In this document: positions 21,360-31,845 of the stretch, piece by piece
Numbering within the stretch: the first letter of the stretch is position 1
Layout of the letters: every line of letters starts with the position of its first letter
Assembly: GCF_902635505.1 (NCBI RefSeq)
Contig: NC_045426.1
Span: forward strand, 670,625,087 to 670,689,086
Length of the DNA: 64,000 nucleotides
Reading direction: 5' to 3'
Source of the DNA: Sarcophilus harrisii
Lineage: Eukaryota; Chordata; Mammalia; Dasyuromorphia; Dasyuridae
Made by a program: the position numbers and the translations under genes
Notes under the pieces: model-generated
What the model was told of the DNA's origin: nothing
The model's database searches: none
The model's input: only the letters and a program-made list of their open reading frames with translations

Positions 21360-21840
21360 CAAGGGCCTAACATAATGCCAGGTGCAAAGTAGACACTATA
21401 TAAATGGCAGCTGTTATTCTTATTAAAGCTGGAAGGGATATCAGAAATCAACCTGATCAACTCTCTCCACTTTGCAAATGTGGCAATTGAGGCTGGAACA
21501 AGTGAAGGGATTTGCCCAAGACCACACAGGTGATAAATGTGAGGGACAGGATTGGAACAGAGACAGAAAAGCCTTGCTGGGACTTTCTTTGAAGTTTTTT
21601 CTGGCTTGGAGAGAAATACAAGGGAAACAAGATAGGAGAGGGAAGGATACTTAAATAATTAATGAAAACTTGTGAAACTGATGGATTGAATTTTAATAGA
21701 TAGGCTAGAGGTCTGGATCCCAGGAAGCATGTTGCAAGGAGAAATTTTTTTTTCCTTTGCTTTTGTATCCCCAGGAATTAAGACAGGACCTCTACATTGT
21801 AGATGCTTTTAAAAATGCTTGCGAATCTGCATTTAAAAAA
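21360..21840. mobile_element. MIR-type remnants, then unassigned
   Basis: 21360-21420 is a MIR 3' end. 21425-21560 is a second MIR-like piece (GGGATTTGCCCAAGACCACA). 21560-21840 is unassigned. Confidence 0.5.
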
Positions 21841-21844
21841 GAAT

Positions 21845-21990
21845 CTAAGGAGACTGAATGTAAATCAACACTTGCTATGTTCACTTCTTTTTACTGTTTT
21901 TAATCTCTCCCCTGTTTTTCCTTTTTAGTCTGATTTTTCTCTCCCAACATAATTCATAAAGCAACGTTTAAAAATAAACTTACAAAAAAA
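21845..21990 (+). mobile_element. Old L1 3' UTR scrap
   Basis: GTAAATCAACACTTGCTATG and TTTTAGTCTGATTTTTCTCT match the older L1 3' UTR pattern; a short A run ends it. Confidence 0.6.
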
Positions 21991-22215
21991 AAAGTGCCTG
22001 TCAAATATGATAATTATAATCAGTGAAATTTCTAACGGTTCTCTAACCAAAAAAGTTCATATCTGAAAGAAACCTAGATGATCCCCAAAGTTGCTTTCAA
22101 TTGTAAAGACTACACTTTAAGAATAAGAAATAATAATAATCAGACATTCAGAATTCTCGGAAAACCAGATTAGGGATATTTTTGAAAATAGTTTCTTTAA
22201 AGAAATTTGGGCTGA

Positions 22216-22570
22216 AATTCTAATAGACTTGTGATGGAAAGTGCTGTCCACATCCAGAGAGAGAACTATGAAGACTTAATGTGGATCAAAGTATAGGATT
22301 TTCATCTTTTTTGTGGCTGTCATTTGTTTGCTTAGGGTTTTTTCTCTTTTTTTTTTTCACTTTTGACCTTTTTTTTTTTTTTTGCACAGTATGATGAATA
22401 TGGAAATATATTTAGAAGAATTGAACAGATTTAACCTATATGGGATTGTTTGCTATCTTAACAAAGAAGTGAGGGGGGAAAGGGAGAAATATTTGTAACA
22501 CAAGTGCAAAGATAAATGTTGAAAACTATCTTTGCATATTTTTGGAAAAAATAAAATACTATTTAAAAAA
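22216..22570 (+). mobile_element. Older L1 3' end with target duplication
   Basis: Flanks AAGAAATTTGGGCTGA (22200-22215) and AAGAAATTTGAGCTGA (22571-22586) differ at one base. The body runs from GTCCACATCCAGAGAGAGAA to the tail ACTATCTTTGCATATTTTTG. Confidence 0.9.
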
Positions 22571-22619
22571 AAGAAATTTGAGCTGATTAAAATTTGAAAA
22601 TCTGTGGCCTGTGTACCAG

Positions 22620-22835
22620 CTAAACTGGGTTATTCTCCGTTCCAAGATATAATCTGTAGTTTTTAGTCATTCTAACTGAGGAGATCGGCTCCTGTTCTTC
22701 AAGCCCTAACTTGACTGGCTCCTCCTCTCCTGAAACTTTCCCTGATAACCCCACCCAGAAAGGAGTTTTCTCTCTGATCTCATAACATTTTGCCAACACC
22801 CTGTTCAAATGCTCATCACCTCTACCTAGGAATAT
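22620..22835 (+). mobile_element. L2-type fragment
   Basis: GGCTCCTCCTCTCCTGAAAC, TTTCCCTGATAACCCCACC and ATGCTCATCACCTCTACCTA resemble the L2 3' region. Confidence 0.5.
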
Positions 22836-22859
22836 TCTAATAGTCTCTTTTTAAAATTT

Positions 22860-23190
22860 ATGACTAGCTTTTATTTTTATATAATTTATATCATTTCTTA
22901 GTGCATCATTCTATCTCCCATTTGCTCTTCCAGGGAGCTTTCCCTTAAAGCAAAAGTGGAAAATGGAGGGAAAAATAGTTCAGCAAAATTAATATATATA
23001 ATATTTAAATATTTATAAAGCCTAAATATATATGAATATATAAAAGTCTAAAAAGTATACAAAAAGTAAAATATATGGAAAATATATAAAAACTCTAACA
23101 AATAATCTAAATATAAAATATATAAATATATCTAAAATCTAAAAATATATGAAAAAAATCAATAATAAAAATTATGTATAGTATTGCACC
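22860..23190. repeat. Old LINE scrap and TA-rich degenerate repeat
   Basis: 22860-22990 resembles the ancient LINE also at 4.8 kb (CCAGGGAGCTTTCCCTTAAA). 22990-23180 is AATATATAAAAGTCTAAA-type degenerate tandem sequence. Confidence 0.5.
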
Positions 23191-23224
23191 CATAGGGTCC
23201 TCGACTTTTATACAGACTGTATGG

Positions 23225-23355
23225 GAGTGAAGTAGCTAGGTGGCACCATAGAGCAAAGAACCAGTCATGGGTTAGGAGAATAGGAGTTCAAATCCAATTT
23301 CAGCTACTTGTAAGGTATATGACCCTGGACAAGTCACTTAACTCTGATTGCTTAA
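23225..23355 (+). mobile_element. tRNA-headed SINE, diverged
   Basis: AAGTAGCTAGGTGGCACCAT, AGGAGTTCAAATCCAATTTC and GGACAAGTCACTTAACTCTG. Confidence 0.75.
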
Positions 23356-23359
23356 TATA

Positions 23360-24695
23360 AACTGTATGGGGATAGGTCTTCTCACTTTCTTCTTTGGGGA
23401 CAAGCTTGGGACTTAGCATGACACAGCATCCAGTTTTATTTTATTTTATTGCTGTTCTTTCTGTTTACATTGTCATAGTCACTGTATATTATTCTCTGGT
23501 TTTGCCTTCTCCACTTTGGACCAACTCATGTCTTCTCATGTTTCTCTATATTTATCATTTTTTAAACTTAGAGCACAGTAAAATTCCATTCCATCCATGT
23601 GTTACAATTTGTTTAACCATTCCCACCAATCAATGGAGATCTTTTTTGTTTTGAGTTTCAATATTTCCAAAAAAAAAAAAAAAATGCTGCTATAAATATT
23701 TTGATGTTTATTAAACTTTCTATTTATTTTTCTTTTGGCCTTGACCTGCTTAAAGTACTTCCAGGGGAATCCTCGAATCAAAGGAGTATGGGCATTTTAG
23801 TCACTGTCTTCATTTAATTCAGGAGTTTTTTCAGAATAGTTGGGCCAATTCGCAGCTGCAACAGTAATGTATCCGGGTGCCAATCTTTTCCAAACCCCGC
23901 CAGCGTCTACTATTTCCATCTTCTGTTGTTTTGCCAATTTTTTGGGTGTGGAATAAAGTCTCAGAGTGGTTTCAACTCTGATTTGGAGTTATTATTACTG
24001 ATTTGGAGCATGCATACAAAGCATTGTTGATGGTCTGGATTCTTATTTTGCTAACTATTCATCTCTTCTGACTATGTATTGGGGAATGGCTTTAATTCCT
24101 GTATATTTGTTAGTTGTCTAAATATCTTGATTATTAGATCCTTATCAGAGATATACGACATACAGGTGTTTTTTCCCCTAGCTGACCACATTCCTTCTCC
24201 TCTTAGTTCCATTCATCATTATATTCATAAGGGGGTAACTAACTGGTAGCTAGATGGTGTAGTAGAGACAGCATAAATCAGGTGGAACTGAATTCCAAAT
24301 GTAGTCTCAGTCAGCTGACACTTAACTAGTTGTGTGATCTTAAGTTACTTAAACTTGATTGTCTTGTCAAAAAAAAAAAAGAAAAAAAATTATTCCCAGA
24401 AAGCGTTTCAATTTAATACAGCAAAGATTACATATTTTACCTTTACTATCTCTTTTCCTTGATTAGTTAAAAACTCACCTCCTCGCCATAATTGGGAAAG
24501 ATATTGTGATGTGTTTCTCCTCTAAATTTTTAATTTCTCGATTTTTTATTAATTGGGTTATATTTTCCCAGAAATTCTTATCAAATAAGTTATTCATTCC
24601 AAGGTAATTTGTATTTTGGGGCTTATTGAATATAGAGTTATTGAGCTTAATTATTTCTGTCTCTTCTTTCTTCTGTTTCATTAATCTACTTTTTA
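23360..24695 (-). mobile_element. Ancient LINE (L1-like), minus strand, split by a SINE
   Basis: Left: TTTCTTCTTTGGGGACAAGC and AGCACAGTAAAATTCCATTC. Right (24390-24695): minus-strand piece with residual frame MNNLFDKNFWENITQLIKNR, LINE-like in character but not securely assigned. It is heavily decayed. The SINE at 24240-24385 interrupts it. Confidence 0.5.
24240..24385 (+). mobile_element. tRNA-headed SINE, diverged
   Basis: GGTAGCTAGATGGTGTAGTA, GGAACTGAATTCCAAATGTA and TTAACTAGTTGTGTGATCTT, then an A run. Confidence 0.75.
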
Positions 24696-24699
24696 ATTT

Positions 24700-25286
24700 T
24701 TAACTGGTATCAAATAATTTGCTTTATTATTTGTATTGCACAATAAAGAATTGTTTATTCATTTGTATGTCTTTCTGCTGTCTCTCCATTCTCTGCTCTC
24801 CAATTCTTCCAATTAACCACTTAACAGTCAGATTGATTTTCCAAAGAAATATTTACTTCAAAGGCTTAGCAAGAACAAACACAAACATTTCCTCCCCATA
24901 CCCACTTCCTTAGACTCTGAGGAGAGGAGAGGGATTAAGTTAATAGTTTACACAGTTCCTACCCAACCCCTCCAGCTTTTATCCTAGCCCCTGATTTTTT
25001 TTAGGGCTTCCCTCCTGTTTTGCAACAACATTCAGCCTGGAAACCCTGGCTCCAAGGTTGCCATGGCTTAAAATTTTCTACCTGAAAAGGATAACTGAAA
25101 GAGACCCAAACCTCAAGCCTGTTTCTTGGGGCCACATGTTCTAAGAGAAAAGAGAAGATGTATTTTCCCCCTCTAGCTCCATGCAAATTGCTCAAGCTGC
25201 AGGTAAACAAGATCTTCAACCATGATATACAACCTAAAAGGGAGGGCAAGATCTCCTGCCTCCTCTTTTCAAAAGCTCAGCCATTC
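24700..25286. other. Unclassified stretch; possibly an old LTR-like repeat
   Basis: CT-rich in parts (CTTTCTGCTGTCTCTCCATT) and not matching any L1 or SINE that I know. LTR identity would need a terminal-repeat or library match; I claim only that it is unassigned. Confidence 0.3.
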
Positions 25287-25973
25287 AGCCCACTTTGTAG
25301 TGGCCAAAAACTGGAAACTGAGTGGATGCCCATCAATTGGAGAATGGCTGAATAAATTGTGGTATATGAATATTATGGAATATTATTGTTCTGTAAGAAA
25401 TGACCAGCAGGATGCATACAGAGAGGCTGGGAGAGACCTACACGAACTGATGCTGAGTGAAATGAGCAGCACCAGGAGATCATTATATACTTCAACAACA
25501 ATACTGTATGATGACCAGTTCTGATGGACCAAATCAGTTCCAATGGAGCAGTAATGAACTGAACCAGCTACGCCCAGAGAAAGAACTCTGGGAAATGAGT
25601 ATGAACCACTACATAGAATTCCCAATCCTTCTATTTTGTCCACCTGCATTTGTGATCTCCTTCACAGGCTAATTGTGCACTATTTCAGAGTCCGTTTCTT
25701 TTTGTACAGCAAAATAACTGTTTGGACATGTATACTTACTTTGTATTTAATTTATACTTTAATATATTTAATATGTATTGGTCATCCTGCCATCTGGGGG
25801 AGGGGGTGGGGGGAAAGAGGGGGAAAATTGAACAAAAGGTTTGGCAGTTGTCAATGCTGTAAAATTACGCATGCATATAACTTGTAAATAAAAAGCTATT
25901 AAAATTAAAAAAAAAAAAGAAAAATATAGAACATATAAATAAATGAAGCTTACCTAAAAAAAAACAAAAATAA
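25287..25973 (+). mobile_element. Young L1 with a probable 3' transduced segment
   Basis: The ORF2 end is open for about 80 codons (FVVAKNWKLSGCPSIGEWLN, LMLSEMSSTR), followed by 3' UTR and a first A tail near 25905-25920. About 50 bp of non-L1 sequence (GAAAAATATAGAACATATAA onward) follow and end in a second A-rich run. Target duplication CTCAGCCATT lies at 25276-25285 and 25974-25983, placing the extra segment inside the insertion. Confidence 0.85.
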
Positions 25974-25983
25974 CTCAGCCATT

Positions 25984-26216
25984 GTGGCTGTGTATGCAGC
26001 TCATGGAAAAGGGCTGCTCTCCACCAGATACAGCTGAGGGTGAGGTGGATGGGGGCTGGAGTATGGAAGGCCTGAGTTGAAATTTGACCTTAGACACTTA
26101 ATAGCTATGAACAAAACAAAAAATTGCCTTAATTTCCTCAAATGTATAATATTTTTAAGAAGAGCTTGGTGAAACTCCTGGTACATAGTAGGCCCTTTAT
26201 AAATGTTTATTCCCTT
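25984..26216 (+). mobile_element. SINE-like remnants and MIR/L2 3' end
   Basis: 26030-26140 carries GGCCTGAGTTGAAATTTGAC. 26165-26216 is a MIR/L2 end (CCTGGTACATAGTAGGCCCT) that served as target for the next L1. Confidence 0.55.
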
Positions 26217-26790
26217 ATTATGAAATATTATTGTTCTGTAAGAAATGACCAACAGGATGATTTCAGAAAGGCCTGCAGAGACTTACACGAACTGATGCTG
26301 AGTGAAATGAGCAGGACCAGGAGATCATTATATACTTCAACAACAATACTATATGATGACCAGTTCTGATGGACCAGGCCATCCTCAGCAACAAGATCAA
26401 CCAAGTCATTTTCAATGGAGCAGTAATGAACTGAACCAGCTACGCCCAGAGAAAGAACTCTGGGAGATGACTAAAAACCATTACATTGAACTCCCAATCC
26501 CTATATTTATGCCCACCTGCATTTTTTATTTCCTTCACAAGCTAATTGTACAATATTTCAGAGTCTGATTCTTTTTGTACAGCAAAATAACGGTTTGGTC
26601 ATGTATACTTACTGTCTATCTAATTTATATTTTAATATATTTAACATCTACTGGTCATCCTGCCATCTGGGGGAGGGGATGGGGGATAAGAGGTGAAAAA
26701 TTGGAACAAGAGGTTTGGCAATTGTTAACGCTGTAAAGTTACCCATACATATAACCTGTAAATAAAAGGCTATTAAATTAAAAAAAAATA
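26217..26790 (+). mobile_element. Young L1 3' end
   Basis: Flanked by an 18-bp duplication, ATAAATGTTTATTCCCTT (26199-26216) and ATAAATGCTTATTCCCTT (26797-26814), one mismatch. ORF2 end (YYCSVRNDQQDDFRKACRDL) then 3' UTR and A tail. Confidence 0.92.
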
Positions 26791-26814
26791 ATAATAATAA
26801 ATGCTTATTCCCTT

Positions 26815-27165
26815 TCCTACCCACATAGTGGGACATTTTGGATAGTCTTTTCCCAGAAATAGGTCCCTGCCGTATCCCACATGGGTACTTTCATCTTAGA
26901 TGACCTGGGCGGTTGCCAAAATTGGATTACATATTTACTGCCCCTCATTCCTGGAATTCACTTTTCCTTCCTATCAAGCCTCTAAGAATGTCCTTCCTTC
27001 AAAACTTTTTATTTATGCAGCCTTTCGTGATCCCTGTTAGCACCTTTTCCTCTCAAAATTACCTTGCAGGTTTTTTTGTTTGAGTTTTTTTTTTAATATA
27101 CAAAAATATATACACATTCTCTCAATAAAATCACTGTCCCCTGTGATCAAGAATAATTTCCTTTT

Positions 27166-27197
<32 letters not shown>

Positions 27198-27220
27198 GGA
27201 TCTATCAATGTATCTGGCAC
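26815..27220. other. Intergenic; L2 scrap and T run
   Basis: 26930-27065 is L2-like (CAGCCTTTCGTGATCCCTGT). 27168-27196 is a T run. The rest is unassigned. Confidence 0.45.
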
Positions 27221-27736
27221 TGTTGTGCCAAAATTCCCTTTTTAATGTCCTGACCCAGTTTCTCCAATTGTCCTATTTACTTATTCAACCTCAGGTTATA
27301 ACCTTTCCCTCTTAATGTTTGATGAGATAAAGGTCCACCACAGTTAGTCTGCCCCAAAACCCCAGGCTATAATCATTCCCTCTTAAAGGGTTGATGAGAT
27401 GAAGGTTTTATATCTTTAGGTTATAGACATTCCTTCTTAATGTTTGAGAGGATAAAGATCTATCCATTTTAGATGTCATTAGAATATCAGTAACCTCCCT
27501 TCATTGTGTCATCCTAGGGGCCTCCCCCACCATTAGGTTATCCCCACCTAGGTACCTCCCCATTATGTCACTGTTCTTGTTGTACTATAAAAAAACTTGC
27601 TGTCCCAGTGCTCGGGGCTGTATTCTGAGATGACACCAGCCCTGGGACCAAGATCCATCTGCTCCTAGTATCTCCATTTAATAAACTATTGAATTGGACT
27701 TTAACCTCTATCTTCCTCAGTTTCTTTGGCATTACA
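27221..27736 (+). mobile_element. Solo ERV LTR (516 bp)
   Basis: It starts TGTTGTGCC and ends GCATTACA, with 4-bp target duplication GCAC (27217-27220 and 27737-27740). Inside are a TATA-like TATAAAAAAACTTGC and a polyadenylation signal AATAAA downstream. A 4-bp duplication fits gammaretrovirus-like (class I) ERVs. No internal ERV sequence is attached, so this is the product of LTR-LTR recombination: a fossil. The same family is at 31274 and 31846. Confidence 0.9.
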
Positions 27737-27740
27737 GCAC

Positions 27741-27900
27741 TTGTAAGCATTTAACGAATGCTTGTTGATTTATCAATTTAGCCATAATTCCATTAGGGCC
27801 CTTCTCATATTTGGTGGTCTGTTAGAGTTACTATTATATCCTCTTTTCTAGGAGGCCTTAAATTCACTGAGGTCAGTAACTGTGCTTTATTCATTTGTTT
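27741..27900 (+). mobile_element. L2 3' end remnant
   Basis: TAACGAATGCTTGTTGATTT and CACTGAGGTCAGTAACTGTG; probably two L2 pieces around the LTR. Confidence 0.45.
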
Positions 27901-27904
27901 TTTT

Positions 27905-28090
27905 CCAAAATACTGTTTTTTAAACTGTGGGTCTCTATATGTGGTCCTATAACTGAATGCGGGGTCTCAAAATTATGATTATTAGTTACTTTTTGATTTG
28001 TATACTTATTTTGTATACCCAGGATCATGTAAAAATTACTTGGGCAGAAAGGGGCTGTGAATGGAAAAATTTAAAGAAGCCCTGTAAAGA
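27905..28090. mobile_element. hAT-like DNA transposon remnant
   Basis: TTTTTTAAACTGTGGGTCTC at the left and AAATTTAAAGAAGCCCTGTA at the right are the terminal motifs of old non-autonomous hAT elements. No transposase is present. Confidence 0.5.
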
Positions 28091-28739
28091 ATCCTCTTAC
28101 AACTATATCAATATAATTATGAATAAGAGATTGTAACTGATGTCAAGAAAATCCATTCCCTGTTTTTTGAAGGACCAAGAAGCAAATAACAAGACTCCAA
28201 ATGCCCATGGAGTTGTCTAAATTTGACTAGAATTTCCTGAGAGGTATTTTGAACAGGGATAGGTGGTAAATTGTCTCCTGAGATCAGGGGAGCTGGTCAA
28301 TGCAGCAAAATCGGAGAGCCCAGGCTTCCTTACCAGAACCAGCAGGGTAGCTAGAGATTTGTGTATTCTAGCTAGTTCACACAGGGATGTGGCTAGCACA
28401 CGGGATGTCAACACACTCAGTGGGGATCATTCTGTCAGATATAACATCCTGATACTGTCCCCGAGGAAGGAGATAGCATAATACAAAGGAAATAGGTCTA
28501 AATCTCTGCTCCTTACCTTATGGTGTAATCTTGGACCAACTACTTAACCTCTCATAAAATTAAGGATTTGGACTAGGGGGCTTATAAATTCTCTTCCAAC
28601 TCTACCAGATTTTCTTTTTCCTTTGGCAATTGGATTTAAGTGACTTGCTCAGAGTCACACAGCTAGTATGCTTTAAGTATCTATATCATTATTACTAGTA
28701 TAAGGTATTGATCATGAATTTCATAATCAATTTGATGAA
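28091..28739. other. Intergenic; MIR-type SINE at 28490-28615
   Basis: 28490-28615 reads as a MIR/Ther body (CTTGGACCAACTACTTAACC). 28090-28480 is unassigned; its overlapping open frames on both strands have no product. Confidence 0.5.
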
Positions 28740-28985
28740 TTTCCTGGAAGGAAAGGCAGCTAGAAAGGGCCATAGTGCACAGAGCTCAGGAACTGGAGTC
28801 CTGAAGACCTGAATTTAAATTTTCTCCCAGACATTGACTAGCTATGTGATCTAGGACAAGTCACCTAATTCTGTCTCTTGTTTCCTCAGCTGTAAAATGA
28901 GCTGGAGAAGGCAATGGCAAATCACCATCATTTCTTTGCCAAGAAAACCCAAAATGGGAGAGTTGGATATAACTAAGATGAAAGC
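28740..28985 (+). mobile_element. Mar-1-like CORE-SINE, near full length
   Basis: AAGGCAGCTAGAAAGGGCCA, GACCTGAATTTAAATTTTCT, TTTCCTCAGCTGTAAAATGA, GCTGGAGAAGGCAATGGCAA and TTTGCCAAGAAAACCCAAAA. Confidence 0.85.
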
Positions 28986-29555
28986 CTTTATGGGGCACTT
29001 CTAATTCATTTTCCCAGACATATCCCTTTTGGTGGAGAACAGATTTCACTGAGAGGGCTGAAAGAAAGATGAATTGATTACTTAGTTTCATGTGAAAGAT
29101 GCACTTGGTAGAAGCTTAAACTTGTATGCAAACTATATTTGGAATTTCCCTGAGTAAATTTTGGGTAGAGGAAAGAATGAGTGTCTATGACCTGGAGTGA
29201 GTTCCAATATCATACCTGGTTCAAAGATGGCAGGTGGGTCACAGGTTGTACTACTTAAGCAAGAGAATGAAATTGCTAAGAGAGAAAAAGCAATTTAAAG
29301 CCTTACATTTACAATTCCCTCCCCCGGCTCACATTCTCATCCCCCACCCTCTTATTTGTGCCAGATTCCAAAGATCTGTAACTGGGCTGGGAAGACATTG
29401 CTTTGTTTGGGGACACTCAGCTCTATCTCAAAAGTTCCCTTCTTTCCCCTATAATACCTTCTGGAAACAATACAAAATCCCTTCTGCTAGTTCTAAAGAT
29501 TCCATAGTGATTTAAGGAGAATAGTTTAATAACTTTTAGTTAACTCTCCTTATCT
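28986..29555. other. Intergenic, nothing recognised
   Basis: Unique DNA; an open frame at 29234-29515 has no recognisable product. Confidence 0.4.
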
Positions 29556-29790
29556 CTGCCTCCAGGCTTCCCTCAGCAAAAATCCCTTCTTTTCCAAGAA
29601 TCCCCCTGATGGCTTGTGCCTTCCCTCCTGGCTCATCTCCACTATATCCCGGCCCTGTCTTGTTTGTATCATGTCTCTCCAATTAGCATGAGAGCTCTTT
29701 GACAGCCAGGACTGCTTTTTGCCTTTCTTTGTATCCTCAGCACTTAATTCCGTGCTTCATCAATATTGATTGATGATCTACAAAGCATTT
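29556..29790 (+). mobile_element. L2 3' end
   Basis: CAAGAATCCCCCTGATGGCT, TGAGAGCTCTTTGACAGCCA and TTGTATCCTCAGCACTTAAT. Confidence 0.65.
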
Positions 29791-30190
29791 TGTTCCTAAT
29801 AACCATGGGAGACATGGACTACACAATAATGATCCCAATTTTATTAACTGTAGGCTCCTTTTCCAGTGTCTTGCTGTGTTGTGTTGAAAGTCCAGGATCT
29901 CTGAGGCTTTCCCAGCAGAATTCAAGCTCTAATGGTTCCCACCAAACTGGAAAGGCTTCCAGGTGGAGAACTGAATGCTCATTGCCTGGAGCACCTGACT
30001 CCCTAATTTGGGTGGGGCTGAATTCCAGACCATTGGACGCCAGGTATGGCCTCAACCACTGGGGATACCTCTTTTCCTAAGGTGGTGGAGGACTGTAACC
30101 TATACTGGTGTCAGAACACTGGTGAAAGTGGGAGATCTGGGATTGCAACCCAGGTGTCCTGATCCCCAGTCCAAGGTTCTCTAAACTGTT
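29791..30190. other. MIR-type flanks around unassigned 260-bp sequence
   Basis: 29785-29845 and 30110-30190 read as the two halves of an L2/MIR-type repeat (CACAATAATGATCCCAATTT; GATTGCAACCCAGGTGTCCT). The middle 29846-30110 is unassigned and may be an insertion. Confidence 0.35.
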
Positions 30191-30192
30191 CC

Positions 30193-30478
30193 ACATTGAC
30201 ACTAAACTATTGGTATATTGAATCATTAAAAAAAAAATTATGCAAATTGAAAAAGCATCTACAGTGGTGAAGGCAATGTGCTAGATAGGGAATGAAACAA
30301 AGGTTTGGTTAAAATAAATAAATAGATAGATAAAACTTCCAGATTGATACCAAATTATTGGCATACTGAATAGTCCTAATCATAAAAAAATTATGCAAAT
30401 TTTTAAAATTTAAGAGCAAACTGAAGTAGCACCGACACTGAATAAGGTAGGGAATGAAACAAAGATTTGGTTAAAAAA
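30193..30478. repeat. Diverged tandem duplication, about 130-150 bp unit
   Basis: CATTGACACTAAACTATTGG (30194) pairs with GATTGATACCAAATTATTGG (30342). TAGGGAATGAAACAAAGGTT pairs with TAGGGAATGAAACAAAGATT. Both copies keep an octamer ATGCAAAT (30240-30247 and 30393-30400). Confidence 0.85.
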
Positions 30479-31269
30479 AAAAATGGTTCCTCCAATACAT
30501 TTCCCTCCATATCTCTGTGCCTAAAATGGACCCTTTAGTATACTCTTTTTTCTACTCATCTCAAGTACCATCTACCCATGCAGCCTTTCTTGATTCCTCC
30601 CTACCCACCACCACCACTGTTAGTTAGTACCTTCCTTCCCTTAACTCTACTTGCCTTGTTCTTACAATATGCAGGTGTTGTCTTTTTGAGGATAGGAATT
30701 TGTTATTTTATTTCGTCATTTAGTCTCAGTATCTTCCAATGTCTAATGGTAGGCACTGTGATTGGGACATTGGTGTTTGTGGATTGAATGCTTTCAAGAA
30801 AATTACTGTGTAATATAGTAAGATAAAAAAAATGTTCACACCCTTTTAGGGACATTCCTAATGTACTTACATTAGAGTCCTGCTCTAGTAGCTGCTATTC
30901 CCTTCATGATTTTAGAGTTAATCCTGAAGAACTCCTTTTGCTCTTAGCCCCCACTTGTACTTCCCACTGTAATCATTTACTGTAATTAGTAGACATCATT
31001 TAATTCTTTAGCAAAGGACATTTAATAAAAAAAAGTATAGTAAGAACAGTTGGTAAGAAACATTTTCCCCATCCCACTCCCAGGAAAATCCAGGGTATAC
31101 TTTGCCACAAATACACTTGGCCTGTGAGAGTGACCTCTTAACTATAATGGCCACATGTGGTAAAAGGGTAAACTTAACTCCCGTTTCCTGAAACTAAATG
31201 TGTCCTTATTTGTCCTGGGTGTGTATTGCTCTATCCTGAGTAGGATACTTTGTCTACTACTGGTCCAGT
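30479..31269 (+). mobile_element. L2 3' end (30535-30800), then unassigned
   Basis: AGTACCATCTACCCATGCAG, TTGAGGATAGGAATTTGTTA and TAATGGTAGGCACTGTGATT. 30805-31269 is unassigned unique DNA. Confidence 0.55.
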
Positions 31270-31273
31270 CTCT

Positions 31274-31798
31274 TGTAATGGCAAAGAAACTGAGCAAGAC
31301 CAAGGTTAGAGACCAATTCAATAGTTTATTAAAAGAAGAGAGATACTGGGACCAGATGGATCTTGGTTACAGGGCTGGACAAGACTATCAAAGAATCCAG
31401 CCCCTGAGCACTGGGACAGCAAGCTTTTTTATAGTATAACAAGAACAGTGACATAATGGGGAGGTACCTATATGGGAATAACCTAATGGTGGGGGAGGCC
31501 CCTAGGATGACACAATGGAGGGAAGTTACTGATATTCTAATGACATCTAAAATGGACAAACCTTTATCCTCTCAAACATTAAGAAGGAATGTCTATAACC
31601 TAAAGATATAAAATCTACATCTCATCAACCCTTTAAGAGGGAATGATTATAGCCTGGGGTTTTGGGGCAGAGCAACTGAGGTGGACCTTTATCTCATCAA
31701 ACATTAAGAGAGAAAGGTTATAATTTGAAACGGAATAAGTAAATGGGACAATTGGAGAAACTGGGTCATGACATTAAAAAGGGAACTATGGCACAACA
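31274..31798 (-). mobile_element. Solo ERV LTR, minus strand (525 bp)
   Basis: On the + strand it starts TGTAATGCC-like (TGTAATGGCAAAGAAACTGA) and ends GGCACAACA. 4-bp target duplication CTCT lies at 31270-31273 and 31799-31802. It is the same family as 27221-27736, in the opposite orientation. A fossil. Confidence 0.9.
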
Positions 31799-31845
31799 CT
31801 CTGAGGACCTGGTCAATGATGAACCTGATCAATGTAGGGTGAAAA

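Noticed and set aside
24700-25286. LTR of a third ERV family
   Set aside because: No TG...CA borders, target duplication or signals could be fixed, so it is left unassigned.
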